Shown here: one piece after another, positions 38,291 through 46,720 of the stretch
Position numbering within the stretch: position 1 is the stretch's first letter
How the letters are laid out: every line of letters begins with the position of its first letter
NCBI RefSeq assembly: GCF_026016465.1
Contig: NZ_CP100390.1
Location: forward strand, 1,402,001 to 1,466,000
Length of the DNA stretch: 64,000 nt
From: Alkalimarinus alittae
GTDB taxonomy: Bacteria > Pseudomonadota > Gammaproteobacteria > Pseudomonadales > Oleiphilaceae
Direction of reading: 5' to 3'
Position numbers and translations under genes: made by a program
Notes under the pieces: generated by a model
Databases searched by the model: none
What the model saw: the letters and a program-made list of their open reading frames with translations, nothing else
Told to the model about the DNA's origin: nothing

Positions 38291-40127
38291 CGAAGTGATA
38301 CGTGATAGCCCTATTACCAAAGGTACTTGTGTTGACTATCTTATGCATTTAAAAGGGCATATTGATAGCGCGTCGGTTGCATGGGTTTGGTATGGAGCCT
38401 CTTTCACGAGTTCCATGCAAAACTCCTTGCTAAGCAATGGCTCAGGCGCGCTAGCAGCAATACCTGACAGCCTTTTTCAAGCGGTAAAGCCTCATTTAAA
38501 AGTAAATCAATGGGTTGAGTTTACATTCAACCTATCTGATAAAGCATATTCATGTAGAGCGCTTACCGTTAATATGGGGGATGAGCGATCCGCTGTATTG
38601 ATTTTCAGTGAGCAGGCACCAGTGATGAGCCCGCATCAAACATGTCTAGCCGAGCTCTGCCTTTCTAATATTTCATTTTTGCGTCAACAGCAAGATACCG
38701 ACTTAAAGTTGAAAGAACTCGGGCGGCATATGCTGTATCAAATAGTGTGGTCTGAAATTCTAGAATGGATTAGAACGCTAGATATTGAGGATGATGATTT
38801 TTATAAAAAGTTGATGGTTCGCCTAATGCTTCTGACGGAATCTAGTGCTAGCGCTATTTATATTGAAAATGAAAAAGAAAACCTTAAGGACCCTTCACAA
38901 TGGTTTTATCGAGGGATTAATTTTGAAGATATTGAACAGTTTGAACAGATTCTAAACGATAAAAACAAACAGCTTCATGCCGCCATGGTGATGGAGGACT
39001 TTAATGATTTATCGAATACATATTCAGGCTATTCAATGGTGGCCCAACACGCCCATCTTTTATTGTGCCCAGTGATAGACCCTGAAGGCCAACGAAAAGC
39101 TATTATTATTTTATCGAAAAAGCCCACTCAAGATGGGTTCTTAATCACAGATCACATCTATATCAATCAACTGATCAATCAGGTTTATAGTGGCATTGAA
39201 AAAAATCGTTTAGTTAGTGCGCTTGAGCGTTCAAACCAATCCCTTGAAAAAGAACATGAGGCTCAAAAACAACTAATTCAGCAGCTTCAAGACACCCAGG
39301 CGCAGCTATTACAGTCTGAAAAAATGGCATCAATTGGCCAGTTGGCGGCGGGTGTGGCTCATGAAATTAATAACCCTATTGGGTTTGTAAACTCAAATTT
39401 ATCAACGTTGTCTGAGTTTAGTCAGTCCATGCTCTCCGCGATTCAAGCATTAGGAGAGAAAATAAACGGTGGTAATGATGTTGAACTTCAGCAGTTTTAC
39501 ACTCGTTTGGCCAAAGAGCATGAAATCGAGTTTATAACAGACGACTTATCATCGTTATTGGAGGAGTCAAAAGAAGGCATTTCTCGGGTTAGGGGCATAG
39601 TTCAGGATTTAAAAGATTTTTCACATACTGATAGTGGCGAGTTTTCGATAGTGGACCTTCGACAAACTATTGATAAGACTCTCAACCTAATTCATAACGA
39701 GATCAAATACAGTGTGGAACTGATAACCGATTATGCTGAATTACCAGAAGTGGAGATGATGGAGTCGCAGATTAGCCAAGTTATTCTAAACTTACTGGTA
39801 AATGCCTCTCACGCCATTGAAGACAGAGGCACTATCACGATCAAAACGATGGTTGATAAACATCAAGACAGTATTCAAATAATGATTCAAGATACAGGAA
39901 AAGGTATTAGTCCTGAGCATTTAGGTAAGTTGTTTGACCCATTCTTCACGACAAAACCTGTAGGTAAGGGGACTGGGTTAGGGCTCTCACTGTCTTATGG
40001 CATTATTCAGCGACATCATGGGGATATCAGTGTAGAGAGCGAACTAGGAGTAGGTACGACGTTTAAAGTGACGTTACCGGTAACACAACCGGTGGTAATG
40101 GAAAGTGAGGCTTCAAAATGGAGTTAG
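38280..40127 (+). CDS. Cytoplasmic histidine kinase with GAF-like region
   Basis: A 615-residue kinase without membrane segments. The N-terminal 140 residues are unassigned, possibly PAS-like; about 150-310 resembles a GAF domain; a Gln-rich coiled coil follows. HisKA has His361 in GVAHEINNPIG, and the ATPase domain has NLLVNASHAI, DTGKGIS and GTGLGLSLS. The kinase core is very similar to that of the preceding kinase. A GTG at 38280 is chosen because AGGAG sits 5 bases upstream; it overlaps the previous gene by 11 bp. An earlier GTG at 38238 is the alternative. Confidence 0.85.
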   Translation: MTFSEVIRDSPITKGTCVDYLMHLKGHIDSASVAWVWYGASFTSSMQNSLLSNGSGALAAIPDSLFQAVKPHLKVNQWVEFTFNLSDKAYSCRALTVNMGDERSAVLIFSEQAPVMSPHQTCLAELCLSNISFLRQQQDTDLKLKELGRHMLYQIVWSEILEWIRTLDIEDDDFYKKLMVRLMLLTESSASAIYIENEKENLKDPSQWFYRGINFEDIEQFEQILNDKNKQLHAAMVMEDFNDLSNTYSGYSMVAQHAHLLLCPVIDPEGQRKAIIILSKKPTQDGFLITDHIYINQLINQVYSGIEKNRLVSALERSNQSLEKEHEAQKQLIQQLQDTQAQLLQSEKMASIGQLAAGVAHEINNPIGFVNSNLSTLSEFSQSMLSAIQALGEKINGGNDVELQQFYTRLAKEHEIEFITDDLSSLLEESKEGISRVRGIVQDLKDFSHTDSGEFSIVDLRQTIDKTLNLIHNEIKYSVELITDYAELPEVEMMESQISQVILNLLVNASHAIEDRGTITIKTMVDKHQDSIQIMIQDTGKGISPEHLGKLFDPFFTTKPVGKGTGLGLSLSYGIIQRHHGDISVESELGVGTTFKVTLPVTQPVVMESEASKWS

Positions 40128-41431
40128 AAAATAAAGAGAGCGTTTTATTTGTAGATGATGAACCTGCAATACTGTCATCGCTAAAGCGCCTGTTTAGAAA
40201 GTCTGGTTTTAATTGCTATTTTGCTGAAAGCGGAGAGGAAGGGCTTAAGGTACTGGAGCAACAACCCATCGATTTAATTGTGTCTGATATGCGCATGCCA
40301 AAAATGAGTGGCGCGGAGTTTCTTTCAATTGCGCGATCAAAGTGGCCTGATACAGTTAGGATATTACTAACGGGTCACTCAGACATTGGTGCGACTATTG
40401 AGGCCTTGAATAAAGGTGGTATCTACCGTTATATCAGTAAGCCTTGGAATGACCAAGAGCTAGAAGAGGCAATAGATCAGAGTCTTCGCTTGCGAAGGCT
40501 GGAGCGTGAAAGAGAAGAGTGGCTTAAGCTGACTCAGACTCAAAACGAAAAACTACAATCATTCAATACTGAGCTAGAAGCGCGGGTTTTAACCCGAACT
40601 CAAGAAATACAGCAAACAGCTGACATGCTAGACATGGCTTATGAAGAGCTAAAACAGAGCTCTGACATGTTTATTAAGGTGTTTTCGACGATAATCAGTA
40701 GTCGATTTAATTCACAGCGTATTAACGCTAGTATGATGGCTGATTTGGCAAAGAAAATAGCTCAAAAAGTTAATTTACCTAAAGATGAAATTAACCACAT
40801 TTATTACGCTTGCTTACTACATGAGCTGGGTAAAACAGGGTTGCCTGATAGCATATTAGCGGTACCTGAGTCTTCGCTGGATAGTGAGAATACAGAGATA
40901 TACCGTCAATACCCCGCTTTGGGTGAGATGATTTTGATGGGAGTTGATCAATTAGCGCTCACATCAAAAATTATTGGCAGCCATATGGAGCGGTTTGATG
41001 GCCAGGGGTTCCCTAACGGCCTTAAAGGAAGTGCTATCCCTCGGGGAGCAAGGCTATTAAGGGTTGTTCGAGATTTTATTGGCCTTCAAATGGGGGTTTT
41101 AGAACGAGAGTCGATGAGTAATGACGAGGCGTTTAAATACATCAAAAGTCACTCTGCAAAAATATATGACCCTGGGGTTGTAAAGGTGTTAGGTCTATTT
41201 CAAAGTGACTTTGTGGTCTCTTCTGTTAGTTCAGGTGAACGGCATATTGATGTACTGGCGCTGAAACCTGGTATGAAAGTGGCGCGAGATGTAACCAATG
41301 CAAATGGAATTTTATTAATATCAAAAGATTTTCTGCTGACGAATCCTATTATTAATCGATTTATGTCAATCGAACGGTTGGAAAGGAAAAAGCTGAAAGT
41401 TTATGTATATCTCGATGGAGAAGGAAAATGA
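40118..41431 (+). CDS. Response regulator with degenerate HD-GYP output domain
   Basis: A 437-residue protein: receiver domain (1-125; acidic pair Asp13/14, phospho-Asp57, Lys108), a coiled coil (125-185), and an HD-GYP-like domain. The HD pair is His235-Glu236 (HELGK), the HP-type His is replaced in QYPALGEM, and HHExxDGxGYP reads HMERFDGQGFP at 289-299. With several metal ligands altered, classical c-di-GMP hydrolysis looks unlikely, so it may act as a binding or scaffold domain. It overlaps the second kinase by 10 bp and the next receiver gene by 4 bp. Confidence 0.87.
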   Translation: MELENKESVLFVDDEPAILSSLKRLFRKSGFNCYFAESGEEGLKVLEQQPIDLIVSDMRMPKMSGAEFLSIARSKWPDTVRILLTGHSDIGATIEALNKGGIYRYISKPWNDQELEEAIDQSLRLRRLEREREEWLKLTQTQNEKLQSFNTELEARVLTRTQEIQQTADMLDMAYEELKQSSDMFIKVFSTIISSRFNSQRINASMMADLAKKIAQKVNLPKDEINHIYYACLLHELGKTGLPDSILAVPESSLDSENTEIYRQYPALGEMILMGVDQLALTSKIIGSHMERFDGQGFPNGLKGSAIPRGARLLRVVRDFIGLQMGVLERESMSNDEAFKYIKSHSAKIYDPGVVKVLGLFQSDFVVSSVSSGERHIDVLALKPGMKVARDVTNANGILLISKDFLLTNPIINRFMSIERLERKKLKVYVYLDGEGK

Positions 41432-41958
41432 GTGTGATAGTGATTATTGATGATGAAATCAACATTCTAAAATCGATCCAAAGAGTGCTTAGACATCAGC
41501 CTTGGGAGGTGCTTACGTATAATAATCCTCATGATGCTATTAATGATCTAAGTGGCCGTTCCGACATTGATGTGATTATCTCTGATTATCGAATGCCTGA
41601 AATAGATGGTGTCGAAGTATTACAAACGCTAAAAGAATATTGCCCTGATTCGATTCGTATGATTTTAAGTGGGCAGGTTGATATGGCGGGCGTGCTAGAT
41701 GCGATTAATAAGGCTGAAGTTTATCGATTTATAATGAAACCATGGAATGATGACGACCTTGTCATGACTATTAAAAATGCCATCTCTCACAATGAGCTTA
41801 TCAAAGAGAACAAACAGCTTGCTGAGACCGTGAGAGCGCAACATCGGGAGATAAGTCTTCATGTCACTGAATTTAAACGGCTTGAACGTGAGTCTCCAGG
41901 CATTACTAAGGTTAAATGGGAAGACGATGGTTCGATAGATATGAGTGATGAGTTTTAA
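41428..41958 (+). CDS. Receiver-domain response regulator without known output
   Basis: A 176-residue protein: CheY-like receiver (Asp8/9, phospho-Asp53, Lys in FIMKPW) of the same SGQ/YRFI-KPW type as the previous gene, then a helical segment likely to be coiled coil (about 125-155) and an acidic tail. There is no DNA-binding or enzyme domain. It is last in the four-gene block and overlaps the HD-GYP-like gene by 4 bp, so it is probably phosphorylated by one or both kinases. Confidence 0.87.
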   Translation: MSVIVIIDDEINILKSIQRVLRHQPWEVLTYNNPHDAINDLSGRSDIDVIISDYRMPEIDGVEVLQTLKEYCPDSIRMILSGQVDMAGVLDAINKAEVYRFIMKPWNDDDLVMTIKNAISHNELIKENKQLAETVRAQHREISLHVTEFKRLERESPGITKVKWEDDGSIDMSDEF

Positions 41959-41991
41959 CGGTACTCTTCTTACAACCGATAAACGGAGCGG

Positions 41992-43131
41992 TTAAACTGA
42001 GACTACACGATTTCGTCCGTTATGCTTGGCCTGATAAAGTGCTTTATCTGCTCTATTTAAAGCACTTTCAAGCGACTCTTTCTGTTGCATTTCTACAACA
42101 CCAATACTGACTGTAAAGCTAATCGTTATATTATCTTCATATTGAATTTCTAGTTTCTCGATGAGTTGCCGAATCTTTTCGGCGGTTAACATGGCTTGGC
42201 TTAAATCGAGGCCAGGCATGGATATTGCGAACTCTTCTCCGCCTAGACGACTGAACATATCTGTATCTCTTAAATTTTCGATACAGGTATTTGAAAACTC
42301 GATGAGTGCAAGGTCGCCAGCATGATGCCCATAGGTATCGTTAACCTTCTTAAAGTGGTCAATATCAAGCATCATTACCGATACCGGCATTTTATAACGT
42401 ACTTGATAGCTGTGGTGCTGGGCGGCTTGGGCAAGAAAAAAACGACGGTTAAAGGCGCCCGTTAAGTCATCTTTAATGGCGAGTTCTGTAAGGCGACGAT
42501 TGGCAGCTTCAAGTTCAGATTGGGTTTCTTGAAGCTTTTTGTTGAGTATTTGAAGGTGTTCATAACGAGTGTGACCTTCTCGCGCATTCAGCTCTTCAAG
42601 TTCTGACTTAAGCGTTGCTTCGGTAGGGAGTATTTCAATTGTGGCGTATTTGCGTTCATTACGTGTTTCTATCGCGGTTACCAATGCGCGCATTGAGCAG
42701 TTCATCGCGATACTAAATATACCGGAAGCTTTACCACAAATGAGGGGGAGGTTATCGTTAATATTTTGGGTTTCGCGTATAACGAGTTCGAATGGGTCTT
42801 CAATGACCAGTATTGCTTTATTATTTCTCCAATCCACAGACTTTAGGGACATAAACCCCCAACCTGCGCTAGCGACTACGCCGGCCCAAATTTCAAAGCC
42901 TTGTTCAAAGTCACTGTTCTTACGGGTGATAATGTAGTTATAATTTTGTTTCGCGCCTTCAGATGCTTCATAGGCCACAAGCAAAAAGTAAAAACTCTCA
43001 CCCAACTGCTCAATCAGCGGGGTTAGCATATTTTTAAGGGTCGGGTTTTTCCATAATAGAATTCCATCTTTACCGAAAAAGTGAAGTTTCTTCTTTATAT
43101 TATCCCAATGATACCCATCAGGCAGTGACAT
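41992..43131 (-). CDS. Diguanylate cyclase with N-terminal V4R-like sensory domain
   Basis: A 379-residue cytoplasmic protein. The C-terminal GGDEF domain is intact (SRLGGEEF, with the DIDHFKKVNDTYGH metal and base block) and keeps an I-site RDTD. The N-terminal half (about residues 25-185) resembles V4R/heme-NO-binding-like small-molecule domains, judged from LICGKASGIFSIAMN followed by ATIEILP; this is a tentative reading. A short coiled coil joins the two. ATG 43131 is chosen (GGAG 9 bases upstream); a TTG at 43146 also exists. Converges with the receiver gene. Confidence 0.85.
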   Translation of the reverse strand: MSLPDGYHWDNIKKKLHFFGKDGILLWKNPTLKNMLTPLIEQLGESFYFLLVAYEASEGAKQNYNYIITRKNSDFEQGFEIWAGVVASAGWGFMSLKSVDWRNNKAILVIEDPFELVIRETQNINDNLPLICGKASGIFSIAMNCSMRALVTAIETRNERKYATIEILPTEATLKSELEELNAREGHTRYEHLQILNKKLQETQSELEAANRRLTELAIKDDLTGAFNRRFFLAQAAQHHSYQVRYKMPVSVMMLDIDHFKKVNDTYGHHAGDLALIEFSNTCIENLRDTDMFSRLGGEEFAISMPGLDLSQAMLTAEKIRQLIEKLEIQYEDNITISFTVSIGVVEMQQKESLESALNRADKALYQAKHNGRNRVVSV

Positions 43132-43282
43132 AGAGTGGTACTCCAAATACCTAGCTTAACGCTGTGTTGCTGTCATTATAACAATAGTCGTAAACCCTGG
43201 CTTTTACGACTGCTTGTTTAATGATCATTTTTATATGACTTTTACAACATTTAACAGTTGGCCTGTGAAGGGCGTACGGTGT

Positions 43283-44494
43283 TTATTTTAATTCACTTGA
43301 GTTTTTCCCTAGCATGCGTCTTGCGACAATGAGCTGTTGAATCTGTTGGGTGCCTTCAAATATGTCTAGAATTTTAGAATCTCTAGCCCACTTCTCAAGC
43401 AGGTGAGACTCGCTATAGCCTAAGGTTGAACATAGCTCAGCACATTTTAACGTAATGTTATTAGCTGTTCGGCCTGCCTTGGCTTTTGCCATAGAGGCCT
43501 CTTTAGAGTTAGGTAGGCCATTGTCAGCCATCCACGCGGCTTTTAATGTGAGCAGTCGAGCGGCTTCTAGGTCAGCCTCCATTCGATAAAGTTCAGCTTC
43601 ACATGCTAGGGCATTATTAATAGGTTCAGCGTAGTCGGCAGCAATGCCGGATGATTGAAGTAGCGATTGAGTGAGCTCGAGAGAGGCGCGTGCTAACCCG
43701 ACCGCCATTGCTGCGACAACAGGGCGTGTATTGTCAAACGTCTGCATTACGCCACCAAACCCTTTTTGCGTATCAATTTCAGGGTTGCCCAATAAGTTTC
43801 TTTTAGGCACGCGGCAGTTGTCAAACCGGATCGTCGCAGTGTCTGATGCTTTTATGCCTAACTTTTTATCTAACCGAACCAATTCTAAGCCTGGGGTTCC
43901 TTTTTCGACTACAAAAGACTTTATTGCCGCACGTCCGAGTGTTTTGTTTAGCGACGCCCATACAACAATGGCATCACAACGGTCGCCAGCCGTAATGAAT
44001 ATTTTTTCACCGTTAATAATATACTCGTCGCCATCTAACTTCGCAGTGGTGCTAATATTCGCTGAGTCTGAACCCGCGTTAGGCTCTGTAATTGCCATGG
44101 CAGCCCAGGTGTTTTTATAACGTTCAAGTTGTTCTTTGTTCGCGACGGCTGCAATCGCTGCGTTACCTAAGCCTTGTCTCGGGAGACTTAATGCAAGCCC
44201 TACATCACCCCAGCAGAGTTCCGTTAGGCCTAATACGGTCGCCATGTTGCTACCATTTTTAACCGCATCAGATGTCTCAGTGTCTTTATCTTGCTTTAGT
44301 TTTGCTGCGCCTGCGCCGCCTTTGATATCACCGTCGTTCATGCCGTCCATAATCGACGCAAGCATGTTGAGCTCAACAGGGTATTCATGCTCTGCTGAGT
44401 CGTACTTTCGTGAAATAGGGCGAAAAACTTCTACCGCTACTTGTTGCGCCTGATTGATAAGTGCATTAAATTTTCGAGGTATTTCAAAGTTCAT
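43283..44494 (-). CDS. Acyl-CoA dehydrogenase
   Basis: FAD-dependent dehydrogenase introducing a 2,3 double bond into acyl-CoA (first step of beta-oxidation). The FAD-binding block AITEPNAGSDSANIST, the substrate region INGEKIFITAGD, and the catalytic Glu380 in DIFEGTQQIQQ are all present. Length 403 residues. An insert of about 30 residues near 50-80 (KGGAGAAKLKQDKDTETS) is longer than in short-chain enzymes. Chain-length preference is not determinable. It lies 96 bp downstream of a second, divergent-sequence dehydrogenase, probably as one operon. Confidence 0.9.
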   Translation of the reverse strand: MNFEIPRKFNALINQAQQVAVEVFRPISRKYDSAEHEYPVELNMLASIMDGMNDGDIKGGAGAAKLKQDKDTETSDAVKNGSNMATVLGLTELCWGDVGLALSLPRQGLGNAAIAAVANKEQLERYKNTWAAMAITEPNAGSDSANISTTAKLDGDEYIINGEKIFITAGDRCDAIVVWASLNKTLGRAAIKSFVVEKGTPGLELVRLDKKLGIKASDTATIRFDNCRVPKRNLLGNPEIDTQKGFGGVMQTFDNTRPVVAAMAVGLARASLELTQSLLQSSGIAADYAEPINNALACEAELYRMEADLEAARLLTLKAAWMADNGLPNSKEASMAKAKAGRTANNITLKCAELCSTLGYSESHLLEKWARDSKILDIFEGTQQIQQLIVARRMLGKNSSELK

Positions 44495-44590
44495 TGTTTA
44501 TGTCCTGTTCGTTAATCGCTTTTAGTGGCTCATCAGAAAGCGCTACGGGGTTTAGGTCAGGCTTATTGTTTATGTCTTTACTGCAGACCA

Positions 44591-45910
44591 TTAGGCATGT
44601 AACCCATATAAAATAGCGATTGATCTCATGTCTCTATACCATCGCTCAACAGGGTGTTCTTTGATGAAACCGTGGCCTCCCAGAAGTTGTACGCCATTTG
44701 TGCCTATCTCCATGGCTTTGTCTGAGCAGAAAACTTTCGCTAAATAGGCTTCTTTATGAAAGGGTAAGCCTTGCTCGGCGAGACTGGCGGCTCGATAGGT
44801 TAGGAGGCGCATTCCCTCAAGCTCAATGCCAATATTGGCAATCATAAAAGCAACCGATTGACGGTGACTAATAGGCTCACCAAATGCGACGCGTTCATTA
44901 CAGTATTTGACTACGTAATCTTGAATCGCTTGCCCGCAACCGATGGCTAAGGCGCATCGGGCTAGGTTTGATAGGTCAAGAAATGTCTGATAGCAGAAAT
45001 ACTCGTCGCCAAGGCGTGCGTCGGCGGGTAGTTGTACATTATCGAAGTTAATAGTACATAGCTCAGCGGCTTTAAGTCCCATCGCGGGGCTGCGCTCTAC
45101 TGATATTCCTTTGAGTGCGCTATTCACTATATAGAGGTTTTGGTCGCCATTGGGCGATGCGGCTGCAACGAGAAAAAAGTCTGCCCTGTCGCCAATCGCA
45201 ACGCCGCTTTTTTTGCCGTTGAGCTTATAGCCTTCATCTTTAGGTGTGACCGTTGTATTGAGACTATTTGGGTTGAATAGAGGATAAGGCTCATTGATAG
45301 CAATAGTAGCAAATAGAGGCTGCGACTGTTCAAGAGATTGAGTAAGGGGGGCTAGCCAGTTAGCTTGCTGTTCGTCAGTGCCCCATCTGGTTAATATGTT
45401 TGCAACACTTGTTGTTGATAGTAGTGCTGTCGCGATACCCATATCCCCTTGTGCCAGAGACTCTGCAATAAGTAAGTTTGTGACAGGTGACTGCGTGTCG
45501 GAGTAACCTCCATATTGCTCTGAAACAGAGTAGGTGAGTACGCCAAGTTCATTTGCTTGCTGAAATAACTCTTCGGTTGTGCCACCATTGTCGTCTGCAT
45601 CATAGGCCGCCACGCTTAAAACATCTGATGCAAAACGGTCAAGACTGTCTTTAATCAGGCGTTGATCTTCAGTGAGTGAAGGGTCAAATAGGGCCGCTGT
45701 GGGCTTGTTTTTGGTCGTCGTTGACGCGTTGAAAAAGTCTTTTGCCTGCTGAACTCTGGCGTTAGTAGACGATACCACCTGAAACCCTGTTCGGGTTGAA
45801 ATATACGCGATCTTTTCTGCTGGCCGCTGGAGTTTTAGTTTTTTGACTAGCGAAGAGCCAGCAAACTTATTAACCGCTGAAAGCGCTAATCCAATTGTAT
45901 CTTTAGCCAT
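44591..45910 (-). CDS. Acyl-CoA dehydrogenase family protein lacking the usual catalytic Glu
   Basis: A 439-residue member of the acyl-CoA dehydrogenase fold: N-terminal helical domain, middle FAD domain (IAINEPYPLFNPNS in place of the usual E-P-x-x-G-S-D), and C-terminal domain with VQLLGGHGFIKEHPVERWYRD. The usual ending IYEGT is replaced by AILYGLHA and the protein stops there, so the standard catalytic base is absent. About 70 N-terminal residues precede the fold. It may be a non-classical oxidase, a partner subunit of the next gene, or inactive. Confidence 0.8.
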   Translation of the reverse strand: MAKDTIGLALSAVNKFAGSSLVKKLKLQRPAEKIAYISTRTGFQVVSSTNARVQQAKDFFNASTTTKNKPTAALFDPSLTEDQRLIKDSLDRFASDVLSVAAYDADDNGGTTEELFQQANELGVLTYSVSEQYGGYSDTQSPVTNLLIAESLAQGDMGIATALLSTTSVANILTRWGTDEQQANWLAPLTQSLEQSQPLFATIAINEPYPLFNPNSLNTTVTPKDEGYKLNGKKSGVAIGDRADFFLVAAASPNGDQNLYIVNSALKGISVERSPAMGLKAAELCTINFDNVQLPADARLGDEYFCYQTFLDLSNLARCALAIGCGQAIQDYVVKYCNERVAFGEPISHRQSVAFMIANIGIELEGMRLLTYRAASLAEQGLPFHKEAYLAKVFCSDKAMEIGTNGVQLLGGHGFIKEHPVERWYRDMRSIAILYGLHA

Positions 45911-45974
45911 GGGTAGTTTGTCCTTTATAAATCAAAATCAGTCTATTGAGCGAGCAATATTCTCATGACTGATG

Positions 45975-46664
45975 CTAGGGCAGGGTAATACGAAATATCC
46001 CACCACCTAGGTCTCCACCATTCTCTAATGCAATGTTACCTGTCTGGCCACTCTGCTTGTGTAATCGTGCTACTTGATAAGCAAAGTAAAGACCAAGACT
46101 GGTACTGCCTGTTTCAAAATCTATTCCTTTAAATACTTTTCCAGGGGATTTGCACATTGAAGCGGGGTAGCCGGTTCCATTATCAGATACTTCTAATATG
46201 GTGCTGCCTTCGTGGTGATATGCTTTTAGTGTGATGGCGTCATGGGTATATCGGGCGGCGTTCGTTAATGTGTTATTAATAATGCCCGCAATCATATCGC
46301 GATCAAAGTAACCGATAAGGTCATCATCACATTCAATATTTAACTTAATGCTTCGAGAGTTAAGCAGCACTTCATAACGAGCGGCCTGTTCTTCAAGAAA
46401 GTCTCGTATGTAGTGCTCATCGATATGGATTGATAACTTGTCGTTTTCTAAACGATAAACACCTAATAGCTGAATAAGATCATTATTAACACGCTCAGCT
46501 TCATATTGAAGTGTTGCTACTTTTCCCGACTTTTTCATTTCATCGGGCAGTTCATCGCTAATGAGTTCTAACGAATGCAAAAGCATGCTGAGGGAATTTT
46601 TCATATCATGGACGGATGATGCCATGACCATAGAAAAATCGGGTTTTAATGGTTCTTCAGCCAT
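45975..46664 (-). CDS. Small cytoplasmic sensor histidine kinase
   Basis: A 229-residue protein made almost only of a HisKA-like dimerisation helix pair (His19 in SSVHDMKNSL) and an HATPase domain (NNTLTNAARYT N box, DNGTGYP G1, TSLGLYFAY G2). There is no sensor domain and no membrane helix, so it must receive its input from partner proteins. ATG 46664 is chosen with AAGGAC 7 bases upstream; the frame continues to a TTG at 46685. It lies 56 bp after the receiver-TPR gene and is probably in the same operon. Confidence 0.83.
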   Translation of the reverse strand: MAEEPLKPDFSMVMASSVHDMKNSLSMLLHSLELISDELPDEMKKSGKVATLQYEAERVNNDLIQLLGVYRLENDKLSIHIDEHYIRDFLEEQAARYEVLLNSRSIKLNIECDDDLIGYFDRDMIAGIINNTLTNAARYTHDAITLKAYHHEGSTILEVSDNGTGYPASMCKSPGKVFKGIDFETGSTSLGLYFAYQVARLHKQSGQTGNIALENGGDLGGGIFRITLP

Positions 46665-46720
46665 TTTTATGTCCTTTATAGTCAACAGTGTTGATTTAGT
46701 TAGCGTCGGGCTGTTCTGCT

